Below, one piece after another: positions 53,199 through 61,662 of a stretch of 64,000 bases of DNA. How positions within the stretch are numbered: position 1 is the first letter of the stretch; every line of letters starts with the position of its first letter. Made by a program: the position numbers and the translations under genes. The notes under the pieces were generated by a model. It had not been told where the DNA came from, did not search any database, and saw only the letters and a list, made by a program, of their open reading frames with translations. Source of the DNA: JAJTDS01 sp964202895 (GTDB lineage: Bacteria; Pseudomonadota; Alphaproteobacteria; Rickettsiales; UBA1997); contig CAXNJM010000001.1 in NCBI GenBank assembly GCA_964202895.1, positions 1,054,001 to 1,118,000 on the forward strand. Reading direction: 5' to 3'.

Positions 53199-54356
53199 AT
53201 GAATAGAAGTATCTTTATAGCTACTGGCGGTACAGGTGGGCATATTAACCCCGCAAGGGCGATTGCTGGCGAGATTATTAAAAATAATGCCAATCAAAAA
53301 GTTGTTGTTGTCGCAGATAAAAAATATCAATTTTATCAAAATACGACCGATAAATTCATCAATAAAATAGTTTTTTCTTCTCAATTGAGTAAAAATTTAA
53401 TTAATAAGCCATTTTCTTTAATTCTAGCTGTAATTTTAATATTTTTTGGTGTTTTGCAATCCATTTTATTAATCATTAAATATCGCCCAAAACTAGTTGT
53501 TGCATTTGGTGGTTACACTACTTTTCCAATCTTAATAGCATCCGTATTGACAAGAACTAAAGTTATTCTTCATGAACAAAATGCTCATCTTGGCAAAGTA
53601 AATCGCTATTTTGCTAATTATGCAGAAAAAATTGCCCTTTCTTTTTTTGATACATCTGGAATTTCTCCAAAAAATTTAACAAAAACATTATTGATAGGCA
53701 ATTTTATTCGATCAGAATTTGAAAATATCGGGGAAAATATCGGGGAAAATATGGGGGAAAAGATTGGGGAAAAGATTGGGGAGCAAAATTTACAAGAAGA
53801 AAATAATCAGAAATATTTTACAATTCTAGTAATTGGAGGAAGTGGCGGTGCTAAAATTTTTAGCGAAATATTGCCAGAAGTTTTTGTTAATAATCTAAAA
53901 AACTCAGAAAAATGTTTCAAAATAATACAGCAATGCAGAAAAGAAGATAGCGAGGTTTTAATTAAAAAATATAGTAATTATAATGTGCGGTTTGAAGTCA
54001 AGAGCTTTTTTCATGATATCGATAAAAAAATCAAAGAAGCGGATATCGTCATTACAAGAGCTGGTTCATCGACATTATTTGAACTTGCAATTGCAAGAAA
54101 GCCAATGATAATTATACCTTTCGCAAAATCGGCGGACAATCATCAAGAAAAGAATGCTAAAATTTTTGAAAAAAATGGTTTAGCTATAATGGTTAATGAA
54201 GAAGATCTTAAAGTTGATTATTTTGGCGATATGCTAATGAAAATCATTGAAAATAGAGAATTGTTAAAAAAAATGTCGCAGTCAGCTTGTGGTTTTATAA
54301 TTAATGATTCTAAGCTAAAAATGATAAAACTTATTACTGAAGAATTTGCAAATTAA
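53199..54356 (+). CDS. murG: Undecaprenyl-PP-MurNAc-pentapeptide GlcNAc transferase MurG
   Basis: MurG makes lipid II for peptidoglycan at the inner face of the membrane. The N-terminal loop GGTGGHINPARAIAGEII, VAFGGYTTFPILIAS, and HEQNAHLGKVNRYFANYAEK are typical. The C-terminal UDP-GlcNAc site has RAGSSTLFELAIARKPMIII and PFAKSADNHQEKNA. The length of 385 exceeds the usual 355-365 because of a GE(N/K)IGE repeat between the two lobes (about residues 175-195), encoded by a 12-bp tandem repeat. The gene shows that the organism keeps peptidoglycan synthesis. Its stop overlaps the next start by one base. Confidence 0.95.
   Translation: MNRSIFIATGGTGGHINPARAIAGEIIKNNANQKVVVVADKKYQFYQNTTDKFINKIVFSSQLSKNLINKPFSLILAVILIFFGVLQSILLIIKYRPKLVVAFGGYTTFPILIASVLTRTKVILHEQNAHLGKVNRYFANYAEKIALSFFDTSGISPKNLTKTLLIGNFIRSEFENIGENIGENMGEKIGEKIGEQNLQEENNQKYFTILVIGGSGGAKIFSEILPEVFVNNLKNSEKCFKIIQQCRKEDSEVLIKKYSNYNVRFEVKSFFHDIDKKIKEADIVITRAGSSTLFELAIARKPMIIIPFAKSADNHQEKNAKIFEKNGLAIMVNEEDLKVDYFGDMLMKIIENRELLKKMSQSACGFIINDSKLKMIKLITEEFAN
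53721..53780 (+). repeat. 12-bp tandem repeat inside murG
   Basis: Five consecutive in-frame units of the type gaaaatatcggg (later units read gaaaagattggg) encode repeated ENIG/EKIG residues in the linker between the two MurG lobes. Units 1 and 2 are identical, as are units 4 and 5, which suggests recent slippage. Confidence 0.95.
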
Positions 54357-54934
54357 TGATAAAAGTAATTTTTTATAAAAATCTTAAAAAAATAGAGCTT
54401 TGGCTTGAAAATAATCTAAATTTTAAATTTAAGAAAAATCATCGCAACGATTTTCAAAAAGTAAATATTGATTATTTTGAAAATTGGAAGCTTGGCAAGA
54501 TGCTAGCCTCTCAAAGAGAAGTTTTGTCTATGCCTATAGGTATTATAAGCAATGCTTTAAAAATAAAAATTAGAGATATAGAGGCAATTGAGCAAGGTCG
54601 TTTAGGTGGTGATAATATATCTTTTTATAAGCCGGGGGTTATTAGGGCTTATGCTAAATTTCTTAAGATTGATGAGCAAATTATCGAACAAGAAATTAAG
54701 AATTGTTGTCAATATCTTGATTTGATAAAATATAGTCGACATAAATTAATAAATATTGGTGAAGTTGATAATCTTAGCCCAAGTAAAAGCGATATTATAA
54801 ATAGTTTCTGGTTAGGTTTTGCAATATTTTTCTTTCTTTTAATCTTTTATAATCTTCAAGAGGCAATGATTCCCAATGTGTCATCTCAAATAATAATCGA
54901 AGATTTTGAAAAAATCAAAAATAAAAATGAATAA
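54356..54934 (+). CDS. RodZ-like helix-turn-helix membrane protein
   Basis: The 192-residue protein has a HTH_25-type domain (about residues 42-115): LGKMLASQREVLSMPIGIIS, LKIKIRDIEAIEQGRLGG and YKPGVIRAYAKFLKIDEQII. One membrane helix follows near 146-164 (FWLGFAIFFFLLIFYNLQ). This is the RodZ layout without most of the periplasmic domain. RodZ links MreB to the cell-wall elongation complex, which fits its position after murG. The lysine-rich first 35 residues are unusual. The start overlaps the murG stop by one base, and its end overlaps asmA by 8 bp. Confidence 0.75.
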   Translation: MIKVIFYKNLKKIELWLENNLNFKFKKNHRNDFQKVNIDYFENWKLGKMLASQREVLSMPIGIISNALKIKIRDIEAIEQGRLGGDNISFYKPGVIRAYAKFLKIDEQIIEQEIKNCCQYLDLIKYSRHKLINIGEVDNLSPSKSDIINSFWLGFAIFFFLLIFYNLQEAMIPNVSSQIIIEDFEKIKNKNE

Positions 54935-57900
54935 TTCGTTAGAAAATAAGGTTTCTAAGTCATTAATAAAGTTGTGTAAATTATTTGATTTCAAGAATTT
55001 GCAATTAGTTACAAAATCCGAAGGTTTTAAGATATTTTCGGTTGTGTTTGTTGTTATATTATTTTTTCTATTTATTATACCGTTTATTTTATCGACTAAA
55101 GGTCTTAAATTCGCCATCGAACAAAAGGTTAGTAATATAACTAAGGCTAATTTTAACATTAACGGAAATGTTGATATTAGTTTTTTGCCAACACCAACAG
55201 TTAAAATTCAAGATAGTTTTTTATTAAAATATCATAATGATGGCAAAATATGTAATTTGGGGGTCGGTAAAATTAAAATTTCCTTCCCTTTCTTTGGTGG
55301 AAGCGATGGAGATGTCAATAAGATTGTTTTTGAAAATGCCTCTGCGGAGTGTTATTATCAAGATTCTAAAATTGAAAATAATAGCAATAAATTCACTGCA
55401 TATTTTGCAAAATTTAATCATCAAGAACTCAATGACAAGACCCAAAATAAAGTTAGTAACAACGAATTAAGTCTTAAAATATTTGATATCAACGAAATTA
55501 ATAGCAATTCAATTAATCTCAAGAACTTAGTTTTTAAAAACTCTGATATAATTCTTTATAATCAAAATGGTAACTATAAAAAAATCGACCAAATAAATTT
55601 TAGATTAAGATTTGATCCTTCTAAAATAAAGGTTTATGGTGATTTTATAAATGATGATTTGCCTCATAAATTTAATGGATTAATTAATTTTGGCAGTAGA
55701 GTCGGTAGTTATGAATCTTTTTTTAATCTTAGTTCGTCGGCATTTAATGTAGAAGTTACGGGAGACTTTATCTCAAATAAAAAAATTTTCAAAGAATTGG
55801 ATTTTGAAGGTAAAATAAATGCAGAGATTTTTAATGTTAAAAATGCTTATAAATCATTTATAAATGTTGATGCAATCTATGAAAAGCTTAAGCAAAACAA
55901 TCAATCTATAAAAATTAATGGCAGTGTTAAGGCTGGTGGCGGAGAAATCATAGTTGATAATTTATTGTTTAATTCGGATTCAATAAATGGTAAGGGTAAC
56001 TTAATATTAGATTTTAACTATAAAATTCCACTTATTGATATTTCTTTAGATCTAGAAAATCTTGATTTAACTTCGGTTTGGTCTTTAGATAGGGCAAAAT
56101 TTTTGCGGAATTCTAACAAGCTTGATGCTAATCAAAAAAAACCAATTAACAATCAGCCAAATAAACCAACAAAGAAAAGTGAAGATAAAAATACAGATAA
56201 TCAAGAATTGATAAAAAACGAAGAAAAAAAGAATAATCAAATCATAAATGATGATTTATCAATTTTTAATGATATTTCCAACCCCAGCCCCAATCAGCCA
56301 GCCGAAGGTGACGAGGGTGATTTATCGCAAAATCAGCCAGTGTCACAAAACTCGAATCCACAACCGCAATTATTGCCAAATCAGTCCAATAATCAAAATA
56401 ATCAAATTTTAGATAATTCATCCAGTAAAAAAGAGCAACCCCCCCTAGATGTTTCTGATAAAAGCAAGGAGGTTATTAATTCGGATGCGGTGAATAAATT
56501 TTCTAATGACTCTGAAAATAGTATTCTCAACCGCTTTGAGGGATATAAAGTGAATTATCGTAATAATATATTAGATCTAGAAAAGCTTGCTAAAAAAGTT
56601 AGCTTTACAGACAAAAAAAAAGAATTCGATCTTAATGCTGAAATTAATATCAAAAATATCAAGTATTTTGAAGAGAAAATAACCGATTTAAGCCTTTATT
56701 TAACTATATCAAGAACTGGTCAAGTATCTATATTGCCACTAATCTTTAATGTGCCTAATTCTGGTATTTTTCGTTTAATTGGTTTTTTAGATAATAATCA
56801 GATTTCCCCAACATTGATTGGAAATCTTGATGCTTATGGCAATGATTTTAATAAAATATTGCAATTTTTAAAAATTAACTCTCCTTATATCAAAAAAGAT
56901 GCATTCAAGCAATATAAAATCAGCTCTGGCTTGATAATGATGCCCGATCAAATTATCATGAATGGCTTTTATATGTCTCTAAATCAAGATCAAAGTCAAT
57001 TTATAGGGGATTTAAAAATCGATGATACTGAAAATCAAAAAATGATAACTTCAAATTTAAGGGTTGATAATTTTAATTATGATGATTATTTATTGCCACC
57101 TCGACCTAGTGATTACATATCTTACGGCAGTTTATTTCGTAAAATGTTATGGCTTAATGAAATTGATACAGGATATAATTGCAATATTGAGTTTGATAGA
57201 ATCAATTATCGCGGTGAGGATTTTACTGACAGTAAAATTAATCTTAAAGTCGGTCAGGGATATTTAGAAATAGCTAATCTCTCTCTGAATTCTCTTAATA
57301 ATAGTTTTGTTGGTGGTCTCGCTATTAATATTGATAAAGAGCATCCAGAATTTAATCTGAATCTTAATGGCAAATCTTTTAACTATCAATCCAATTTAGA
57401 AAACTCAGAGCAAGGCAAGAATATAAGAAATATTTTGCTGGAGCAAAAAAATACTAATAATAAACAAGATAATAAATTAATTAATTTTAATATATTTGAT
57501 CAGTTTTTTGCCCTGCCTTCACTAGATAATTTTAACGGAAAAATCAATATTCAGCTTGAAAATATGGGGTTGGATTACCTAAAAGTAGAAAATTTTAAAA
57601 TGAGCGGAAAATTACATGATGGGGTTCTGAAGGAAGCTAATTTAACAGGAGAAACATATGCAGGTAAATTTATTTACAAGGGTTCAATCGGTTTAAGATT
57701 TAAAAAAATTATTTCAGGAAACTTAAATGCCTCAGGAATTGACTTAGCAACAATGTTAAGGGAAAATTTTGAAATAAATAATCTGAGCGGAATTTCTAAT
57801 GTTTCTAGTGCAATAAGCAGTAATGCCACCGATAAAAAAGAATTTATTAAAAATCTTAAGGCTGATATTAAATTTAATATTAATTCTCCTGCAATTGAAG

Positions 57901-58358
57901 GTTATGGATTGACTCAATTAGTGCAAAAAATGTTTTCATCTTCTCGCAATCGCAGTGATTTAAGTAGTCCAGAAAAAATATTATTCAATCCCGCTAATCA
58001 AACAACTTTTAAAAGTGCCAATGGGCAACTGCTTATCAATAAAGAAGAAGGAAAGTTTAAAATCAATGCTTCAGCACCAGCCATAACCGCAATTTTAAGC
58101 GGTAAAATAAATTTTAACAACAGTCAGCTTAACGGAGTCGCCAATACTATCTTTTTGACTGATAATTTTAAAAAGCCAATTCCAATTAGCATTGCTAGCG
58201 CCCTTACTGGCTCAATAAAAAATATTGAACATCAAACTAATCTTAATCAAGTTTATCAATATCTTGGGCTCGGAAGACCTATCGAAATAAAATCTGAGAA
58301 GCCAAATGCAATGATAAGTAACTCTCAATTAATTGATAAAGTTGATAGCAAAATCTAG
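54927..58358 (+). CDS. AsmA-family envelope protein
   Basis: AsmA-like proteins are long inner-membrane-anchored periplasmic proteins thought to help move lipids to the outer membrane. The ATG at 54927 is preferred to a TTG at 54906. A membrane helix at about 30-52 (VVFVVILFFLFIIPFILSTK) is followed by TKANFNINGNVDISFLPTPT, the AsmA N-terminal signature. The C-terminal AsmA_2 region has NLNASGIDLATMLRE and PAIEGYGLTQLVQKM. Residues of about 405-525 form a low-complexity insert rich in asparagine, glutamine, proline and serine. The total of about 1143 residues is large. Its stop is 3 bp from the ExbD gene. Confidence 0.85.
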   Translation: MNNSLENKVSKSLIKLCKLFDFKNLQLVTKSEGFKIFSVVFVVILFFLFIIPFILSTKGLKFAIEQKVSNITKANFNINGNVDISFLPTPTVKIQDSFLLKYHNDGKICNLGVGKIKISFPFFGGSDGDVNKIVFENASAECYYQDSKIENNSNKFTAYFAKFNHQELNDKTQNKVSNNELSLKIFDINEINSNSINLKNLVFKNSDIILYNQNGNYKKIDQINFRLRFDPSKIKVYGDFINDDLPHKFNGLINFGSRVGSYESFFNLSSSAFNVEVTGDFISNKKIFKELDFEGKINAEIFNVKNAYKSFINVDAIYEKLKQNNQSIKINGSVKAGGGEIIVDNLLFNSDSINGKGNLILDFNYKIPLIDISLDLENLDLTSVWSLDRAKFLRNSNKLDANQKKPINNQPNKPTKKSEDKNTDNQELIKNEEKKNNQIINDDLSIFNDISNPSPNQPAEGDEGDLSQNQPVSQNSNPQPQLLPNQSNNQNNQILDNSSSKKEQPPLDVSDKSKEVINSDAVNKFSNDSENSILNRFEGYKVNYRNNILDLEKLAKKVSFTDKKKEFDLNAEINIKNIKYFEEKITDLSLYLTISRTGQVSILPLIFNVPNSGIFRLIGFLDNNQISPTLIGNLDAYGNDFNKILQFLKINSPYIKKDAFKQYKISSGLIMMPDQIIMNGFYMSLNQDQSQFIGDLKIDDTENQKMITSNLRVDNFNYDDYLLPPRPSDYISYGSLFRKMLWLNEIDTGYNCNIEFDRINYRGEDFTDSKINLKVGQGYLEIANLSLNSLNNSFVGGLAINIDKEHPEFNLNLNGKSFNYQSNLENSEQGKNIRNILLEQKNTNNKQDNKLINFNIFDQFFALPSLDNFNGKINIQLENMGLDYLKVENFKMSGKLHDGVLKEANLTGETYAGKFIYKGSIGLRFKKIISGNLNASGIDLATMLRENFEINNLSGISNVSSAISSNATDKKEFIKNLKADIKFNINSPAIEGYGLTQLVQKMFSSSRNRSDLSSPEKILFNPANQTTFKSANGQLLINKEEGKFKINASAPAITAILSGKINFNNSQLNGVANTIFLTDNFKKPIPISIASALTGSIKNIEHQTNLNQVYQYLGLGRPIEIKSEKPNAMISNSQLIDKVDSKI

Positions 58359-58361
58359 ACA

Positions 58362-58778
58362 ATGAAGATTCCACACAGAAAAGATATTAAAAAAGCCAGA
58401 ATTGAAATTATCCCAATGATTGACATTATGTTTTTTTTATTGGCCACAATAATGCTTTCCTCCCTGCAAATTCAGCATCAGCATCTTTTAAAATTAAATA
58501 ATATTGAATTGCCAAAAGTTAATAATGCTAATAAATCATCAAATTCCGCAGTTCATACAATTTCTATAACTAATGGCAATATAATTTTTCTTGATGAGAT
58601 TCAAACTAATAGCGATAAAATAAAAGCCAGCCTAGCTAAATTGAATAAATTAGACAATATTGATGAAATTACTATTAGTGCCGATAAAGATGCAAGCCAT
58701 GGTGTTGTTATTAATGTTATTGATATTGCTAAGCAGTCAGGTTTTAAGCATTTTGCAATTGCAACTAATAATAAATAA
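58362..58778 (+). CDS. ExbD/TolR family biopolymer transport protein
   Basis: ExbD and TolR couple the proton gradient to TonB or TolA. The N-terminal RIEIIPMIDIMFFLLATIML carries the proton-path aspartate in the single membrane helix. The periplasmic part ends VINVIDIAKQSGFKHFAIAT, typical of the family. The length of 138 is standard. No ExbB/TolQ partner is in the window. The next gene, a TonB-like protein, starts 2 bp later. Confidence 0.9.
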   Translation: MKIPHRKDIKKARIEIIPMIDIMFFLLATIMLSSLQIQHQHLLKLNNIELPKVNNANKSSNSAVHTISITNGNIIFLDEIQTNSDKIKASLAKLNKLDNIDEITISADKDASHGVVINVIDIAKQSGFKHFAIATNNK

Positions 58779-58780
58779 AT

Positions 58781-59365
58781 ATGCATTATCCTAAAAATAG
58801 CCTTATTATTGTTATGATGGCTCTATTTTTAGGTCTAATAATTGATATTTTAATTAGCAATGCGATATCTTTAGAAGGTAATCAAAAATTATTATTAGTT
58901 TCCGCTGAACAGCTTGCAATTAGTAATCTTATCAGTAATTCCACTCAAAATAACTCGCATAATATTAAAAAATCCTTATCAATCAAAAATAATCAAAAAT
59001 TTACAAATTCGATAAAAAAAAATGATGAAAAGTTGCAAAATGTTATAGATGAAAAAAGCGATATTGATTCTGGAGTTTCAAGCGGTCAAGTGTCATCAAA
59101 TCAATCAAATGGCAAAAAAATTTACTTAATTCATCAAGAATTACCAAAAATTCCTGATGAATTACGGCATAATGATTTTCATATCCATGCATTAGCAAGG
59201 CTTCAAATCAATAATAATGGCATTGTCTATGGGGTAAAATTAATTGAGCCAACTAATAATGTGCTTATTAATAAATTATTAGTTGCAAGCTTATATAAGT
59301 GGAGATTCGGAGGGCTTGATAGCGATATTATTAAAGATATTAGGGTAGATTTTGCTGTTGAGTAG
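58781..59365 (+). CDS. TonB-like energy transducer
   Basis: The 194-residue protein has an N-terminal membrane helix (LIIVMMALFLGLIIDILISN), a serine/asparagine-rich periplasmic linker in place of the usual proline-rich one, and a C-terminal domain (about 125-194) with ALARLQINNNGIVYGVKLIE and LLVASLYKWRFGGLDSD. The pattern of a strand, a helix with a W near the end and a closing strand fits the TonB C-terminal fold. It is directly behind the ExbD gene, which supports the assignment. The palindromic element starts 6 bp after its stop. Confidence 0.72.
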   Translation: MHYPKNSLIIVMMALFLGLIIDILISNAISLEGNQKLLLVSAEQLAISNLISNSTQNNSHNIKKSLSIKNNQKFTNSIKKNDEKLQNVIDEKSDIDSGVSSGQVSSNQSNGKKIYLIHQELPKIPDELRHNDFHIHALARLQINNNGIVYGVKLIEPTNNVLINKLLVASLYKWRFGGLDSDIIKDIRVDFAVE

Positions 59366-59371
59366 CTACTT

Positions 59372-59528
59372 ATACTAAATCCCATCTTTAAATAAAATTC
59401 TAACTTCATATTTTTGGCTAAAAATCTCTAAAAAGCCTCAACTATATTGATATACAGCTTCATTTTTTAAAGATTTTTATCGTAAAAACTATTTTGTTGT
59501 AATTTTATTTAAAGTTAGGATTTGGTAT
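59372..59528. repeat. 157-bp palindromic MITE-like element
   Basis: The 33-bp ends (59372-59404 and 59496-59528) are inverted repeats matching at 28 of 33 positions. The interior arms also pair (around taaaaatct and its complement), folding back on a centre near 59450, so the whole unit is one long imperfect hairpin without coding capacity. The outer tips read atactaaatccc and ggatttggtat. A related end occurs at 62693-62713 beside a transposase remnant. TA dinucleotides at both tips could be the target duplication, but I cannot fix the borders. Confidence 0.8.
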
Positions 59529-59670
59529 TATTTTTAATAGTTAATTTTTTTAGTTTTTTTTGATAAAAAAAATATTCACCCAGAATGAATAATGAAAGCA
59601 AGGAAACAATTATAAAGCCAATTAAATAGGCATTGCTAACATAAAAAGAATAGTCATTTATTTTTGTCAT
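59515..59670 (-). CDS. ccmD: CcmD-like small membrane protein
   Basis: This 51-residue frame is preceded by no strong Shine-Dalgarno. It has one membrane helix, YVSNAYLIGFIIVSLLSLFI, followed by a basic tail (YQKKLKKLTIKNN). An aromatic/AY motif at the start of one helix and a K/R-rich cytoplasmic tail is the CcmD pattern. CcmD releases holo-CcmE from CcmABC in cytochrome c maturation. The last codons and stop lie inside the right arm of the palindromic element, so the original C-terminus may have been replaced. The assignment is from pattern only. Confidence 0.5.
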   Translation of the reverse strand: MTKINDYSFYVSNAYLIGFIIVSLLSLFILGEYFFYQKKLKKLTIKNNTKS

Positions 59671-59780
59671 ATAAATTTGCCAATAATGTTAAGTTAAAAT
59701 AAAAATATAGCTTGCAAAAATTAAAAGTTAAATTAATTTGTTAACTCTTTTTAAGTCTTATCATCTATCTTGATAAAAAT

Positions 59781-59856
59781 GCCTAGATAGCTCAGTCGGT
59801 AGAGCAAAGGACTGAAAATCCTTGTGTCGGCGGTTCGATTCCGTCTCTAGGCACCA
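59781..59856 (+). tRNA. tRNA-Phe (GAA)
   Basis: The 76-nt sequence folds as a cloverleaf: acceptor arm gcctaga/tctaggc, D-arm gctcagtcggtagagc, anticodon arm with ctgaaaat in the loop (GAA), and T-arm with ggttcgattcc. The CCA end is encoded. The 3' end is repeated three more times immediately downstream. Confidence 0.97.
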
Positions 59857-59900
59857 TTTCTCTAGGCACCATTTCTCTGGGCACAACTTCTCTGGGCACC
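59844..59900 (+). repeat. 15-bp tandem repeat of the tRNA-Phe 3' end
   Basis: The unit tctctaggcaccatt begins at 59844, 59859, 59874 and 59889. The first copy is the acceptor 3' strand and CCA of tRNA-Phe. Later copies change to tctctgggcac. The exact 15-bp period argues for slippage or recombination at the tRNA end. Confidence 0.93.
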
Positions 59901-60039
59901 ACTTTTAACCTTCCTCAAATAATTTAAATATTTTATATTGAAATTATAATAATAAAAAATATTTTTACTCTATCTAAAAGCTAGAAAATAACAATTATTC
60001 TGTTGCGATTTAGCAAAACTATTAATTAATTAAAATTTT

Positions 60040-60279
60040 ATGAACAATCAACCCTTTAAAATTGCAGTTGAAGCCGGAAAAAAATATTCTTGGTGTTCTT
60101 GTGGATACTCTCAAAAACAACCCTTTTGTGATGGCGCTCATAAAAGCCATACTAACACTGACGGTACTCCAGTTAGCAAATCAGTTGCATATATTGCAGA
60201 AAAAGACCAAGATATTTATTTTTGCGGTTGTAAAAAAACTAGCAATGGTGTTTTTTGTGACGGCTCTCACAATTCTTAA
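60040..60279 (+). CDS. CDGSH iron-sulfur protein, two domains
   Basis: The 79-residue protein carries two CDGSH motifs: CSCGYSQKQPFCDGAHKS near residue 19 and CGCKKTSNGVFCDGSHNS at the end. Each provides the C-x-C-x(n)-C-x3-H ligands of a redox-active 2Fe-2S cluster of the mitoNEET type. Tandem CDGSH proteins in bacteria are small, soluble and of uncertain role, possibly electron or cluster transfer. It ends 23 bp before the cysteine-synthase-family gene. Confidence 0.93.
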   Translation: MNNQPFKIAVEAGKKYSWCSCGYSQKQPFCDGAHKSHTNTDGTPVSKSVAYIAEKDQDIYFCGCKKTSNGVFCDGSHNS

Positions 60280-60302
60280 TTATTTACAATATATTATTTT
60301 CA

Positions 60303-61313
60303 ATGTCACAGAATATTCTAGAAAAAATCTCCGCCCTTGAATCAGCATTCGGAAACACTCCGTTAGTAGAAGTGGTTTTTTCCTATAAAAATAAGATTAG
60401 AAAAATTTATGCTAAATATGAAGCCTTTAATTTTAGCGGTTCAATTAAAGATAGAATCGCTCTTCATATCATGAAAAATGCTTATCAATTAAATAAAATT
60501 AAAGAAGGCGATATCATTGTTGAAGCAACTAGCGGTAATACAGGAATAGCATTCTCTGCTATTGGTAAAGCATTGGGGCACAATGTAAGAATATATATGC
60601 CCGACTGGCTTAGCACAGAAAGATATCAAATCATTGAATCTTTTGGAGCGGAAGTTATCCGCATTACCAAAGAACAAGGCGGTTTTATAAGATCGATTGA
60701 AGAGGCTCGCAAGTTTGCGACGAATAATAAAAATGTATTTTGCCCTGAACAATTTACTAATCCTGAAAATATTAACGCTCATTGCAAAACCACGGCTAAA
60801 GAAATTTTTGAACAATTGGCGAAAATCAATTTGGCTCCTAATTATTTTGTTGCTGGTGTTGGAACTGGCGGAACGGTAATGGGTTTTTTAAAATATTGCC
60901 AAGAAAATAACTTAAATTGCTCTTGTCACCCTATGGAGCCATCAAATTCGCCAACTCTGACTACTGGCGGTGAGAAAATTGGTAAACATCGTATTCAGGG
61001 AGTTAGTGATGAATTTATTCCCGAAATATTAAAATTAAATCAATTATCGAATATAGTGTCTGTTGATGATGGCGATGCAATATTAATGGCACAGAAGATT
61101 AATAATGCCGGTTTATCGGTTGGAATTTCTAGTGGCGGTAATTTTATCGCTGCCCTAAAATTACTTGCTGAAGATGAAGATGCAACTATTGCGACCATTT
61201 TCTGCGATTCTTCAATGAAGTATTTATCAACTGATTTAACAAAAAAAGAGCCAATAAAGCTTGATTTTCTTAGCACTGATGTTGAAATAAAAAATTTTAG
61301 ATTTATTAAGTAG
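60303..61313 (+). CDS. Cysteine synthase family PLP enzyme
   Basis: The enzyme belongs to the O-acetylserine sulfhydrylase/cystathionine beta-synthase fold. The PLP lysine is in EAFNFSGSIKDRIALHIMKN. VEATSGNTGIAFSAI binds the substrate carboxylate, and FVAGVGTGGTVMGFLKYCQE holds the PLP phosphate. VGISSGGNFIAALKL closes the active site. At 336 residues it is slightly longer than CysK. The donor (O-acetylserine or other) cannot be inferred, so I leave the symbol open. It may share a transcript with the CDGSH gene, which would suit a sulfur/Fe-S theme. Confidence 0.88.
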   Translation: MSQNILEKISALESAFGNTPLVEVVFSYKNKIRKIYAKYEAFNFSGSIKDRIALHIMKNAYQLNKIKEGDIIVEATSGNTGIAFSAIGKALGHNVRIYMPDWLSTERYQIIESFGAEVIRITKEQGGFIRSIEEARKFATNNKNVFCPEQFTNPENINAHCKTTAKEIFEQLAKINLAPNYFVAGVGTGGTVMGFLKYCQENNLNCSCHPMEPSNSPTLTTGGEKIGKHRIQGVSDEFIPEILKLNQLSNIVSVDDGDAILMAQKINNAGLSVGISSGGNFIAALKLLAEDEDATIATIFCDSSMKYLSTDLTKKEPIKLDFLSTDVEIKNFRFIK

Positions 61314-61662
61314 CAAAACTATTGCAATAAAACTTAGTTAATTTAATCATTTTTAGATTTTAACCAACGAAAATATGTTTATTCTGAAAGTGAAAACACC
61401 AGCCCATTAAAAGCAGAATTTTGCCATCACTGCAATGGTTGTCGCAATCTTTTACCGCTCCATATTTAATTGCAAAAAAGGTTTTCAGCTATGTCTTTAA
61501 TGCTAAAAGCTCATTGACATTAGATTTGATTGTTTTGCAAAATCAGATTTATTTTATTAAAGTTATTTTTTACTATTGCAAACAATATTTTATTAACTTA
61601 ACTTAAAAAAAATTTTTATAAAACTTATTTCTAAATACTAAAATTCAATATAAAGCTAACTT
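61314..61662. other. 349-bp intergenic region, nothing recognised
   Basis: The region is AT-rich. A slightly less AT-rich patch at about 61390-61470 reads in one frame as FCHHCNGCRNLLPLHI before a stop, which could be a gene fossil, but I cannot match it to a family. An open frame at 61421-61606 has no credible start or similarity. No strong hairpin was seen. Confidence 0.4.

Noticed and set aside
59844..59900. CRISPR-like array at the tRNA repeat
   Set aside because: The 15-bp units are directly adjacent with no spacers and derive from the tRNA 3' end.
61421..61606. A 61-codon frame in the gap after the cysteine-synthase-family gene
   Set aside because: No recognisable similarity, no ribosome-binding site, and composition like non-coding AT-rich DNA. 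The frame with cysteines (FCHHCNGC) is interrupted and could not be matched to a family.
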